From contig NC_079425.1 of the NCBI RefSeq assembly GCF_026213295.1, positions 28,867,188-28,931,187 on the forward strand: DNA of 64,000 nt. The letters run 5' to 3'. Each line of letters starts with the position of its first letter. Positions within the stretch are counted from its first letter, which is position 1. The notes under the pieces were generated by a model that saw nothing but the letters and a program-made list of their open reading frames with translations, made no database searches and was not told the origin of the DNA. This DNA is from Gadus chalcogrammus. Its lineage: Eukaryota > Chordata > Actinopteri > Gadiformes > Gadidae. Both the position numbers and the translations under genes were made by a program. Shown piece after piece: positions 48,780 to 61,600 of the stretch.

Positions 48780-49892
48780 ATGATGAATAGACAGAGATCT
48801 ATTTCAAATAGGGCTGATGATTGCACCCGCAGGAAAACCAAGTAGGATGAATTGAGTGGCCTCATGTTGTTTGAACCTGAATGAAATGTACATAAAATAG
48901 AGGAGCCTCCCAACCTAAAGACACCAACGACGGCGAAAAATTTGATTTAACCACTGTTCAATTTTTCTTGTCATGTTACTAAACTTATTTTTTTTCAGAA
49001 AAGTGGACGAGTGGTAAAACTAAATATAATAGAAAAATAACGTCCGGCCTTTACGGACGCAAACAGTGCCAGCAGGTAAGTATGGCACTGAAACAACTGA
49101 GGGAATAGGCCCCCCTCGGTTGTGAAAAGAAAAAATATATAAAGAACATCGTTGTGTCTCATCCCAATTGTTATGTTATGTATTTTTCGTGCCGTATTTC
49201 TATCCTTTCTTTCCATGCTTTGCTTTCATGTTGTCTACAACCTCTTGTAGACCCTTCTTCTTTCCACAGCGCTGGAGAAGCAGTTTTACGCCGTCCCGAA
49301 ATTCGAAATGTATTTGAATGCGATTGTAATAGATTTACTGCTGAGTTGTATTAATATGATCTGAGAGATCGTATAGATTTTTTTTTCAGATAAATAGCAA
49401 TGCCCAAGGAACGAATACCCGAAAAACGTAGCAGTTCAGGACACTGATCGAGAGCCAGAGGACAATTCAACTCCACAAAAGTTTATTCTTCAAAATGGTT
49501 TGATTGATAAACCACGAGTGAGTACCCTGAAACTAACATAGAAATAAATAAATCGGGCTCCTTTGAGACATTGACTTTACTCTGATTTACAAATTTGTAC
49601 AAAATATATGAATATCATTCAGTTAGATTACATTTCTTTGTTTCTTTATCAAACAGATCTGTGGTCTCCATTTACGTTGAGTTCCACATGTTTTAAAATT
49701 ATTAAATAACATTAACATAGCCTACTTTTAGCATTAAAGAATTCATGACGTAAAACTATAACAAAAGTGATTGTATTTTGTTTCGTATATCCCTATCTGT
49801 TGTATCAGCTGTGTGTGTATTCCTTTATTCGTATTAATTTGTTTGTGTTTTCTTTCCAAAAGAACGTCTGACTCCCAGTCATAAAGAGTAAA

Positions 49893-49988
49893 ATGAGCGC
49901 CCATTCATCAAAACGGGACGCTAAGGTGACAATAACGGTATCTAAGCAAATTAAAAAGAGCGGACCTGGTAAGAACCCGCTATGGTAA
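49893..49988 (+). pseudogene. gag: gag N-terminal fragment (copy 2)
   Basis: Same start as 12364, but with A5 instead of A6 the frame continues to 31 codons and ends at a TAA formed by the start of the poly(A) run. Which version is correct cannot be decided from one sequence. No domain is recognised. Confidence 0.4.
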
Positions 49989-50010
49989 AAAAAAAAAAAA
50001 AAAAAAAAAA
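49987..50010 (+). repeat. Poly(A) run of 24 within gag region (copy 2)
   Basis: One base longer than at 12459-12481. Confidence 0.9.
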
Positions 50011-50011
50011 C

Positions 50012-50708
50012 GATCCTATAGTGCCACCAAGATCCCCCGCAGATATAGTCTTGAGAGAAGAAGGCATATACTCGGTCTTTCCATTTACTTATGATGTGTA
50101 GGCCTACGAATGGACAGATGGCTGTTGGCCAATAGGTGGTTCTTTTGATTCTTGCAAACTACAAGAATTAAAAGAAACAATAACGTCTGGACCAGATCCG
50201 AATTGGGATTTTAATTACACACAGAATTGTTTAGATGCATGGATTCGCACGGCAAAACGACACCCAATACCGAAACCAGTTAAACAAGAAGTAACTCCAG
50301 AAATCGCGTCTAACATTTTCAAAATAACGATGCAAATCAACCCAGATTGGACAGAAGTGTATAGAACAACTCTGTTGAAGAAAACAGCAACTAGTAATGC
50401 AGAACATGTTGATAAATAAATGACTGAAATAGAGTTAACAGCCGCAGAAGTAGACGCTATTAAAACAGCCCAAAACAACATAAAAGACAAAACCGCCCTC
50501 GCTACACTTTGTGTATGGAGCCAACGTCAATTCGTTAAAGAACCCTCCAGATGTTTTTACTGCAAAAAAGATAGGTCATCGGGAGAAATATTGCAGAAAG
50601 AAACACAGAGACGAGGCCAAACCGTCGGCCCCGCCCATGGAACCAGTCAGCGCCCCCCACACCATGAAGAACCCGCTACAACGCCCAGGTGAGTATAATC
50701 ATTACTAG
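50012..50708 (+). pseudogene. gag: gag capsid-nucleocapsid remnant (copy 2)
   Basis: Same two in-frame stops and same split zinc knuckle as 12483-13179. The A6 run that breaks the knuckle is identical in length in both copies, so this frameshift is probably real rather than a read error. Confidence 0.75.
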
Positions 50709-50885
50709 GACCCCTTGGAGAAGGAAACAAGGATCCAGGCAACGCTTCTTCAACTGTCTTCCACCCCCACCGAAAATCCAAAATGCTCCGTGCAGGTAGG
50801 ACAAAACCATTTTGAATTTCTTGTTGATTCTGGTGCTACAGTATCAGCTATTAACAAAACTGGTATTTTACAAGAAAGTAACTAA
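50709..50885 (+). pseudogene. pro: Retroviral protease remnant (copy 2)
   Basis: Same DSGA active-site sequence and same stop as 13180-13356. The flap-like part again follows in another frame. Confidence 0.85.
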
Positions 50886-50919
50886 ACATTGAAAACGGTT
50901 TGGTATTGCTGGCATTTCG

Positions 50920-51684
50920 ATGAGTGAAACAATATCAAAGCCGGTTCCCACTATTATATCACATGTCCCATTGGAACAGAAGTTTTTAATCTCTCCCACC
51001 TCTCCTGTTACAGTTCACCCCAGAGTTTATCGCAGGTACCATCTAAACTATGGGCCATGCATAAAAATCATGCAGGATTTTGTAACCTCTTCACCATCTC
51101 TTAAAGTTACATTAAAGTCAGATGCTACTTTGAGTTGTACTCGACAATATCGTTTGTCCCCCGAAGCATTAGATAGAATTCAGCCGGTAATAACTTCTTT
51201 TTTAACTCAAGGTATTCTAAAGGAAACAACTACTAGTCCTTGTAACACACCCATATTGCCCCTCCCGAAGCCAGGGAGACCAGATGAATAGAGATTTGTA
51301 CAAGATTTGAGAACAGTCCACAATTGCGTTGTTCCTATCACACCCATAGCACCAGACACACATACAATACTGTCATCAATCCCTTCAGATTCCACACATT
51401 ACACAGTAATTGATCTGTGCTAAGCGTTTTTCTCCATTCCAATACCATCTGACAGCCCTACTCATGGTTTTTATCCTAGTGATATGATCATGTTAAAGTC
51501 ACTTAACCCAAATGTTCTCCTCCCCAGATGGCAAGGACCAATCCAGGTGTAACTGACCACGAGGGCTGCAGTCAAACTCCAAGGAAAACCAGAATGGATC
51601 CATGCAAGCCGATGCCGCCCAGCACCTCCAGAAGAGGAAAACACCAACACCTCGAATGGACCACCTCTACCGCGATCTGCATAA
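50920..51684 (+). pseudogene. pol: pol remnant: reverse transcriptase N-terminus joined to integrase C-terminus (copy 2)
   Basis: Here six T residues near 51198 keep one frame from the protease flap through reverse transcriptase to the TAG at 51289-51291, and 123 codons are open from the ATG at 50920. After that stop the same frame continues through QDLR, YTVIDL, the in-frame deletion, PRWQGP and WIHAS to TAA 51682-51684, with the two further internal stops seen in copy 1. The catalytic Y-x-D-D box, RNase H and the integrase core are missing. Confidence 0.88.
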
Positions 51685-51884
51685 TACTCCTGATGAGCGC
51701 AGCAGACCAATGCAACGCAACCACCGGCAACAACGACCGACTCCCAACCATAGCGGAACCCCAGCTAACCACATCATCACACAACCAGTTTGCAAGCCCA
51801 CTTGCTGCAGCTCAAACCCACTTCAACACCACCAAGAATGGGCCACTTACTCCAATGAAGAGTTACCAAATGAAAAATGAGTGA
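51594..51884 (+). pseudogene. env: env N-terminal remnant (copy 2)
   Basis: Counterpart of 14064-14354: signal-peptide-like hydrophobic segment, one N-x-T site, 97 codons, overlapping the pol end by 91 bp. No fusion or anchor segment. Confidence 0.6.
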
Positions 51885-52116
51885 CCTAACATGCTCGACA
51901 TAAATTTTACTAATGTACATATTGATCATTTACTTTTACTAATTTCTTTGAATTTGCAAATTTTACAAATGTACATATTGATTACTTTATTAATGATTGA
52001 TTTTTACTAATTTCTTTGAATTTTGTTCCTATTATTCTGTGTTTTAACTTGTTTCACCATCATTTGTAATCCTGTACCATAATATACTACCTGTAATAAG
52101 TGTTGATCTTATGATC
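51885..52116 (+). other. AT-rich 3' non-coding stretch (copy 2)
   Basis: Same imperfect ~60-bp tandem duplication as 14355-14586. No coding frame. Confidence 0.75.
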
Positions 52117-52129
52117 AAAAAGGGAGGAA
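52117..52129 (+). promoter_or_regulatory. Polypurine tract (copy 2)
   Basis: AAAAAGGGAGGAA, one base before the 3' LTR. Confidence 0.9.
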
Positions 52130-52130
52130 C

Positions 52131-52628
52131 TGTCGTGGAAATATCAATCATAACTATAAATATACAATCACACACAAATTATATTAACCTTGTTTATATA
52201 ATTATTACATTAGAAGAAACTGTATACATTCTCCCTGTAACTTAAAACAAATCCCTTCCTCTCTTAAAACTGAGAGAGGTTAAGTTAATTCGTATTCAAG
52301 TTCCCACTGGAACCAGTAAGTCTGGTTTTTTGACCAGGCCAATCGACTGACTTCTTTGTTGTGTAAACTATTTACAGCCACAATGTCTTGCAAACCTGCA
52401 GACATGTCCAATAACCACCCGTTGTATTGCAAATTAACTTGGCCTTAGGTCACTCCCACTCCCTACCCACAATGGAAACGTTCCCTATAAGAATGTTGTT
52501 CACCTATTGTTTCATCGAATGTGTTCTTGGTAACTTTTGCTGGCAGTACTTTTCCCATGATCATGCTTTAAGATTAAATCAAATATTTCGCTGTCCGACG
52601 TGTCCGTGAGAGAACTTTCTCTTCATCA
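52131..52628 (+). repeat. 3' LTR (copy 2)
   Basis: 498 bp with the 3'-type bases at all three diagnostic positions, as in copy 1. Confidence 0.93.
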
Positions 52629-52633
52629 CTTAC
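52629..52633 (+). repeat. Target-site duplication, right (ERV copy 2)
   Basis: CTTAC, followed directly by the interrupted satellite monomer (CAAAGGG). Confidence 0.92.
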
Positions 52634-55600
52634 CAAAGGGTTATAGGGCCATGCTCCACTATTTGGAAGTGGAATACAATAGTTTGAGCAAAATCAACAA
52701 TGTAAGGTCAAAAACACATTGTTGGTCAAAAAGTGATTCTAGAGCTCTGAAAAGCTTTTGGCACGCATAAAAACAAGAAATGTTGATTTTTCTGTTCATT
52801 TCAGAAAACAATCTAAAAACACATTGTTGGTCAAAAAGTGATTCTAGCGCACTGAAAAGCATTTTGCATGCGTAAAAACAAGAAATGTTGATTTTTCTGT
52901 TCATTTCAGAAAACAAGTAGAAAACACATTGTGGTCAAAAAGTGATTCTAGCGCTCTGAAAAGCATTTTGCACGCATAAAAACAAGAAATGTTGATATCT
53001 GTCAATTTCAATGCAAACGTGGTACTAAGCTTACCAAAGGGTTATAGGGCCATGCTCCACTATTTGGAAGTGGAATACAATAGTTTTGAGCAAAATCAAC
53101 AATGTAAGGTCAAAAACACATTGTTGGTCAAAAAGTGATTCTAGAGCTCTGAAAAGCATTTGGCACGCATAAAAACAAGAAATGTTGATTTTTCTGTTCA
53201 TTTCAGAAAACAAGTAGAAAACACATTGTTGGTCAAAAAGTGATTCTAGCGCTCTGAAAAGCATTTTGCTTGCGTAAAAAGAAGAAATTTTGATATCTCT
53301 CAATTTCAATGCAAACGTGTTATAAGCTTACCAAAGGGTTACAGGGCCATGCTCCACTATTTGGAAGTGGAATACAATAGTTTTGAGCAAAATCAACAAT
53401 GTAAGGTCAAAAACGCATTGTTGGTCAAAAAGTGATTCTAGAAGCTCTGAAAAGCATTTGGCATGCGTAAAAACAAAAAAAATGTATCTCTGTTCATTTC
53501 AGAAAAAAGTCGAAAACACATTGCTGGTCAAAAAGTGATTCTAGCGCTCTGAAAAGCATTTTGCACGCATAAAAACAAGAAATGTTGATATCCATCAATT
53601 TCAATGCAATCGTGTTACTAAGCTTACCAAAGGGTTAGAGGGCCATGCTCCACTATTTGGAAGTGGAATACAATAGTTTTGAGCAAAATCAACAATGTAA
53701 GGTCAAAAACGCATTGTTGGTCAAAAAGTGATTCTAGAGCTCTGAAAAGCATTTGGCACGCATAAAAACAAGAAATGTTGATTTTTCAGTTCATTTCAGA
53801 AAACAATCGAAAAACACATTGTTGGTCAAAAAGTGATTCTAGCGCACTGAAAAGCATTTTGCACGCATAAAAACAAGAAATGTTGATATCTGTCAATTTC
53901 AATGCAAACGTGGTACTAAGCTTACCAAAGGGTTATAGGGCCATGCTCCACTATTTGGAAGTGGAATACAATAGTTTTGAGCAAAATCAACAATGTAAGG
54001 TCAAAAACACATTGTTGGTCAAAAAGTGATTCTAGAGCTCTGAAAAGCATTTGGCACGCATAAAAACAAGAAATGTTGATTTTTCTGTTCATTTCAGAAA
54101 ACAATCGAAAAACACATTGTTGGTCAAAAAGTGATTCTAGCGCACTGAAAAGCATTTTGCACGCATAAAAACAAGAAATGTTGATATCTGTCAATTTCAA
54201 TGCAAACGTGGTACTAAGCTTACCAAAGGGTTATAGGGCCATGCTCCACTATTTGGAAGTGGAATACAATAGTTTTGAGCAAAATCAACAATGTAAGGTC
54301 AAAAACACATTGTTGGTCAAAAAGTGATTCTAGAGCTCTGAAAAGCATTTGGCACGCATAAAAACAAGAAATGTTGATTTTTCTGTTAATTTCAGAAAAC
54401 AAGTAGAAAACACATTGTTGGTCAAAAAGTGATTCTAGCGCTCTGAAAAGCATTTTGCTTGCGTAAAAAGAAGAAATTTTGATATCTCTCAATTTCAATG
54501 CAAACGTGTTACTAAGCTTACCAAAGGGTTACAGGGCCATGCTCCACTATTTGGAAGTGGAATACAATAGTTTTGAGCAAAATCAACAATGTAAGGTCAA
54601 AAACGCATTGTTGGTCAAAAAGTGATTCTAGAGCTCTGAAAAGCATTTGGCATGCGTAAAAACAAAAAATGTTTATCTCTGTTCATTTCAGAAAAAAAGT
54701 CGAAAACACATTGCTGGTCAAAAAGTGATTCTAGCGCTCTGAAAAGCATTTTGCACGCATAAAAACAAGAAATGTTGATATCCATCAATTTCAATGCAAT
54801 CGTGTTACTAAGCTTACCAAAGGGTTATAGGGCCATGCTCCACTATTTGGAAGTGGAATACAATAGTTTTGAGCAAAATCAACAATGTAAGGTCAAAAAC
54901 GCATTGTTGGTCAAAAAGTGATTCTAGAGCTCTGAAAAGCATTTGGCATGCGTAAAACAAAAATGTTTATCTCTGTTCATTTCAGAAAAAAAGTCGAAAA
55001 CACATTGCTGGTCAAAAAGTGATTCTAGCGCCCTGAAAAGCATTTTGCACGCATAAAACAAGAAATGTTGATATCCATCAATTTCAATGCAATCGTGTTA
55101 CTAAGCTTACCAAAGGGTTATAGGGCCATGCTCCACTATTTGGAAGTGGAATACAATAGTTTTGAGCAAAATCAACAATGTAAGGTCAAAAACACATTGT
55201 TGGTCAAAAAGTGATTCTAGAGCTCTGAAAAGCATTTGGCACGCATAAAAACAAGAAATGTTGATTTTTCTGTTCATTTCAGAAAACAATCGAAAAACAC
55301 ATTGTTGGTCAAAAAGTGATTCTAGAGCTCTGAAAAGCATTTGGCATGCGTAAAAACAAAAAATGTTTATCTCTGTTCATTTCAGAAAAAAAGTCGAAAA
55401 CACATTGCTGGTCAAAAAGTGATTCTCGCGCTCTGAAAAGCATTTTGCTCGCATAAAACAAGAAATGTTGATATCCATCAATTTCAATGCAATCGTGTTA
55501 CTAAGCTTACCAAAGGGTTATAGGGCCATGCTCCACTATTTGGAAGTGGAATACAATAGTTTTGAGCAAAATCAACAATGTAAGGTCAAAAACGCATTGT

Positions 55601-58600
55601 TGGTCAAAAGTGATTCTAGAGCTCTGAAAAGCATTTGGCACGCATTAAAACAAGAAATGTTGATTTTTCTGTTCATTTCAGAAAACAATCTAAAAACACA
55701 TTGTTGGTCAAAAAGTGATTCTAGCGCTCTGAAAAGCATTTTGCACTCATAAAAACAAGAAATGTTGATATCTGTCAATTTCAATGCAAACGTGGTACTA
55801 AGCTTACCAAAGGGTTATAGGACCATGCTCCACTATTTGGAAGTGGAATACAATAGTTTTGAGCAAAATCAACAATGTAAGGTCAAAAACGCATTGTTGG
55901 TCAAAAAGTGATTCTAGAGCTCTGAAAAGCATTTGGCACGCATTAAAACAAGAAATGTTGATTTTTCTGTTCATTTCAGAAAACAATCTAAAACACATTG
56001 TTGGTCAAAAAGTGATTCTAGCGCTCTGAAAAGCATTTTGCACTCATAAAAACAAGAAATGTTGATATCTGTCAATTTCAATGCAAACGTGGTACTAAGC
56101 TTACCAAAGGGTTATAGGACCATGCTCCACTATTTGGAAGTGGAATACAATAGTTTTGAGCAAAATCAACAATGTAAGGTCAAAAACACATTGTTGGTCA
56201 AAAGTGATTCTAGAGCTCTGAAAAGCATTTGGCACGCATAAAAACAAGAAATGTTGATTTTTCTGTTCATTTCAGAAAACAAGTAGAAAACACATTGTTG
56301 GTCAAAAAGTGATTCTAGCGCTCTGAAAGCATTTTGCTTGCGTAAAAAGAAGAAATTTTGATATCTCTCAATTTCAATGCAAACGTGTTATAAGCTTACC
56401 AAAGGGTTACAGGGCCATGCTCCACTATTTGGAAGTGGAATACAATGGTTTTGAGCAAAATCAACAATGTAAGGTCAAAAACGCATTGTTGGTCAAAAAG
56501 TGATTCTAGAAGCTCTGAAAAGCATTTGGCATGCGTAAAAACAAAAAAAATGTATCTCTGTTCATTTCAGAAAAAAAGTCGAAAACACATTGCTGGTCAA
56601 AAAGTGATTCTAGCGCTCTGAAAAGCATTTTGCACGCATAAAAACAAGAAATGTTGATATCCATCAATTTCAATGCAATCGTGTTACTAAGCTTACCAAA
56701 GGGTTAGAGGGCCATGCTCCACTATTTGGAAGTGGAATACAATAGTTTTGAGCAAATCAACAATGTAAGGTACAAAACGCATTGTTGGTCAAAAAGTGAT
56801 TCTAGAGCTCTGAAAAGCATTTGGCACGCATAAAAACAAGAAATGTTGATTTTTCAGTTCATTTCAGAAAACAATCGAAAAACACATTGTTGGTCAAAAA
56901 GTGATTCTAGCGCACTGAAAAGCATTTTGCACGCATAAAAACAAGAAATGTTGATATCTGTCAATTTCAATGCAAACGTGGTACTAAGCTTACCAAAGGG
57001 TTATAGGGCCATGCTCCACTATTTGGAAGTGGAATACAATAGTTTTGAGCAAAATCAACAATGTAAGGTCAAAAACACATTGTTGGTCAAAAAGTGATTC
57101 TAGAGCTCTGAAAAGCATTTGGCACGCATAAAAACAAGAAATGTTGATTTTTCTGTTCATTTCAGAAAACAATCGAAAAACACATTGTTGGTCAAAAAGT
57201 GATTCTAGCACACTGAAAAGCATTTTGCACGCATAAAAACAAGAAATGTTGATATCTGTCAATTTCAATGCAAACGTGGTACTAAGCTTACCAAAGGGTT
57301 ATAGGGCCATGCTCCACTATTTGGAAGTGGAATACAATAGTTTTGAGCAAAATCAACAATGTAAGGTCAAAAAAACATTGTTGGTCAAAAAGTGATTCTA
57401 GAGCTCTGAAAAGCATTCGGCACGCATAAAAACAAGAAATGTTGATTTTTCTGTTAATTTCAGAAAACAAGTAGCAAACACATTGTTGGTCAAAATGTGA
57501 TTCTAGCGCTCTGAAAAGCATTTTGCTTGCGTAAAAAGAAGAAATTTTGATATCTCTCAATTTCAATGCAACGTGTTACTAAGCTTACCAAAGGGTTACA
57601 GGGCCATGCTCCACTATTTGGAAGTGGAATACAATAGTTTTGAGCAAAATCAACAATGTAAGGTCAAAAACGCATTGTTGGTCAAAAGTGATTCTAGAGC
57701 TCTGAAAAGCATTTGGCATGCGTAAAAACAAAAAATGTTTATCTCTGTTCATTTCAGAAAAAAAGTCGAAAACACATTGCTGGTCAAAAAGTGATTCTAG
57801 CGCTCTGAAAAGCATTTTGCACGCATAAAAACAAGAAATGTTGATATCCATCAATTTCAATGCAATCGTGTTACTAAGCTTACCAAAGGGTTATAGGGCC
57901 ATGCTCCACTATTTGGAAGTGGAATACAATAGTTTTGAGCAAAATCAACAATGTAAGGTCAAAAACGCATTGTTGGTCAAAAAGTGATTCTAGAGCTCTG
58001 AAAAGCATTTGGCACGCATTAAAACAAGAAATGTTGATTTTTCTGTTCATTTCAGAAAACAATCTAAAAACACATTGTTGGTCCAAAAAGTGATTCTGAC
58101 GCTCTGAAAAGCATTTTGCACTCATAAAAACAAGAAATGTTGATATCTGTCAATTTCAATGCAAACGTGGTACTAAGCTTACCAAAGGGTTATAGGACCA
58201 TGCTCCACTATTTGGAAGTGGAATACAATAGTTTTGAGCAAAATCAACAATGTAAGGTCAAAAACGCATTGTTGGTCAAAAAGTGATTCTAGAGCTCTGA
58301 AAAGCATTTGGCACGCATTAAAACAAGAAATGTTGATTTTTCTGTTCATTTCAGAAAACAATCTAAAAACACATTGTTGGTCAAAAGTGATTCTAGCGCT
58401 CTGAAAAGCATTTTGCACTCATAAAAACAAGAAATGTTGATATCTGTCAATTTCAATGCAAACGTGGTACTAAGCTTACCAAAGGGTTATAGGACCATGC
58501 TCCACTATTTGGAAGTGGAATACAATAGTTTTGAGCAAAATCAACAATGTAAGGTCAAAAACACATTGTTGGTCAAAAAGTGATTCTAGAGCTCTGAAAA

Positions 58601-61600
58601 GCATTTGGCACGCATAAAAACAAGAAATGTTGATTTTTCTGTTCATTTCAGAAAACAAGTAGAAAACACATTGTTGGTCAAAAGTGATTCTAGCGCTCTG
58701 AAAAGCATTTTGCTTGCGTAAAAAGAAGAAATTTTGATATCTCTCAATTTCAATGCAAACGTGTTATAAGCTTACCAAAGGGTTACAGGGCCATGCTCCA
58801 CTATTTGGAAGTGGAATACAATAGTTTTGAGCAAAATCAACAATGTAAGGTCAAAAACGCATTGTTGGTCCAAAAAGTGATTCTAGAAGCTCTGAAAAGC
58901 ATTTGGCATGCGTAAAAACAAAAAAATGTATCTCTGTTCATTTCAGAAAAAAAGTCGAAAACACATTGCTGGTCAAAAAGTGATTCTAGCGCTCTGAAAA
59001 GCATTTTGCACGCATAAAAACAAGAAATGTTGATATCCATCAATTTCAATGCAATCGTGTTACTAAGCTTACCAAAGGGTTAGAGGGCCATGCTCCACTA
59101 TTTGGAAGTGGAATACAATAGTTTTGAGCAAAATCAACAATGTAAGGTCAAAAACGCATTGTTGGTCAAAAAGTGATTCTAGAGCTCTGAAAAGCATTTG
59201 GCACGCATAAAACAAGAAATGTTGATTTTTCAGTTCATTTCAGAAAACAATCGAAAAACACATTGTTGGTCAAAAAGTGATTCTAGCGCACTGAAAAGCA
59301 TTTTGCACGCATAAAAACAAGAAATGTTGATATCTGTCAATTTCAATGCAAACGTGGTACTAAGCTTACCAAAGGGTTATAGGGCCATGCTCCACTATTT
59401 GGAAGTGGAATACAATAGTTTTGAGCAAAATCAACAATGTAAGGTCAAAAAACACATTGTTGGTCAAAAAGTGATTCTAGAGCTCTGAAAAGCATTTGGC
59501 ACGCATAAAAACAAGAAATGTTGATTTTTCTGTTCATTTCAGAAAACAATCGAAAAACACATTGTTGGTCAAAAAGTGATTCTAGCGCACTGAAAAGCAT
59601 TTTGCACGCATAAAAACAAGAAATGTTGATATCTGTCAATTTCAATGCAAACGTGGTACTAAGCTTACCAAAGGGTTATAGGGCCATGCTCCACTATTTG
59701 GAAGTGGAATACAATAGTTTTGAGCAAAATCAACAATGTAAGGTCAAAAACACATTGTTGGTCAAAAAGTGATTCTAGAGCTCTGAAAGCATTTGGCACG
59801 CATAAAAACAAGAAATGTTGATTTTTTCGTTTATTTCAGAAAACAAGTAGAAAACACATTGTTGGTCAAAAAGTGATTCTAGCGCTCTGAAAAGCATTTT
59901 GCTTGCGTAAAAAGAAGAAATTTTGATATCTCTCAATTTCAATGCAAACGTGTTACTAAGCTTACCAAAGGGTTACAGGGCCATGCTCCACTATTTGGAA
60001 GTGGAATACAATAGTTTTGAGCAAAATCAACAATGTAAGGTCAAAAACGCATTGTTGGTCAAAAAGTGATTCTAGAGCTCTGAAAAGCATTTGGCATGCG
60101 TAAAAACAAAAAATGTTTATCTCTGTTCATTTCAGAAAAAAAGTCGAAAACACATTGCTGGTCAAAAAGTGATTCTAGCGCTCTGAAAAGCATTTTGCAC
60201 GCATAAAAACAAGAAATGTTGATATCCATCAATTTCAATGCAATCGTGTTACTAAGCTTACCAAAGGGTTATAGGGCCATGCTCCACTATTTGGAAGTGG
60301 AATACAATAGTTTTGAGCAAAATCAACAATGTAAGGTCAAAAACGCATTGTTGGTCAAAAAGTGATTCTAGAGCTCTGAAAAGCATTTGGCATGCGTAAA
60401 AACAAAAAATGTTTATCTCTGTTCATTTCAGAAAACAAGTCGAAACACATTGCTGGTCAAAAAGTGATTCTAGCGCTCCGAAAAGCATTTTGCACGCATA
60501 AAAACAAGAAATGTTTATATCTGTATATTTCAATGCAAACGTGGTACTAAGCTTACCAAAGGGTTATAGGGCCATGCTCCGCTATTTGGAAGTGGAATAC
60601 AATAGTTTTGAGCAAAATCAACAATGTAAGGTCAAAAACGCATTGTTGGTCAAAAGTGATTCTAGAAGCTCTGAAAAGCATTTGGCATGCGTAAAAACAA
60701 AAAAATTTATCTCTGTTCATTTCAGAAAATAAGTAGAAAACACATTGCTGGTCAAAAAGTGATTCTAGCGCTCTGAAAAGCATTTTGCACGCATAAAAAC
60801 AAGAAATGTTGATATCCATCAATTTCAATGCAATCGTGTTACTAAGCTTACCAAAGGGTTATAGGGCCATGCTCCACTATTTGGAAGTGGAATACAATAG
60901 TTTGAGCAAAATCAACAATGTAAGGTCAAAAACACATTGTTGGTCAAAAAGTGATTCTAGAGCTCTGAAAAGCATTTGGCACGCATAAAAACAAGAAATG
61001 TTGATTTTTCTGTTCATTTCAGAAAACAATCGAAAAACACATTGTTGGTCAAAAAGTGATTCTAGCGCACTGAAAAGCATTTTGCACGCATAAAAACAAG
61101 AAATGTTGATATCTGTCAATTTCAATGCAAACGTGGTTACTAAGCTTACCAAAGGGTTATAGGGCCATGCTCCACTATTTGGAAGTGGAATACAATAGTT
61201 TTGAGCAAAATCAACAATGTAAGGTCAAAAACACATTGTTGGTCAAAAAGTGATACTAGAGCTCTGAAAAGCATTTGGCACGCATAAAAACAAGAAATGT
61301 TGATTTTTCTGTTCATTTCAGAAAACAATCGAAAAACACATTGTTGGTCAAAAAGTGATTCTAGCGCACTGAAAAGCATTTTGCACGCATAAAAACAAGA
61401 AATGTTGATATCTGTCAATTTCAATGCAAACGTGGTACTAAGCTTACCAAAGGGTTATAGGGCCATGCTCCACTATTTGGAAGTGGAATACAATAGTTTT
61501 GAGCAAAATCAACAATGTAAGGTCAAAAACACATTGTTGGTCAAAAAGTGATTCTAGAGCTCTGAAAAGCATTTGCCACGCATAAAAACAAGAAATGTTG

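Larger units (their letters stand above)
48436..49892 (+). other. Long non-coding leader of ERV copy 2
   Basis: Counterpart of 10909-12363, with the same direct repeats, stem-loops and splice-like sites. Two T runs before acceptor-like CAG sites are one base longer here. Confidence 0.7.
47938..52628 (+). mobile_element. Defective class I endogenous retrovirus (copy 2)
   Basis: A 4691-bp copy of the element at 10411-15098 with identical insertion site, target duplication, LTR differences and internal deletion. The 3-bp net length difference is explained by five homopolymer changes: T7 to T8 (11462 region), T8 to T9 (11850), A6 to A5 (12424), A23 to A24 (12459) and T5 to T6 (13668). I noticed no base substitution, though an alignment is needed to be sure. 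It is therefore a duplicate of one insertion event, not an independent insertion. Confidence 0.92.

Noticed and set aside
47938..52628. Independent second ERV insertion
   Set aside because: Insertion site, target duplication, internal deletion, stops and all three LTR differences are identical to the first element, so it is a copy of the same insertion.
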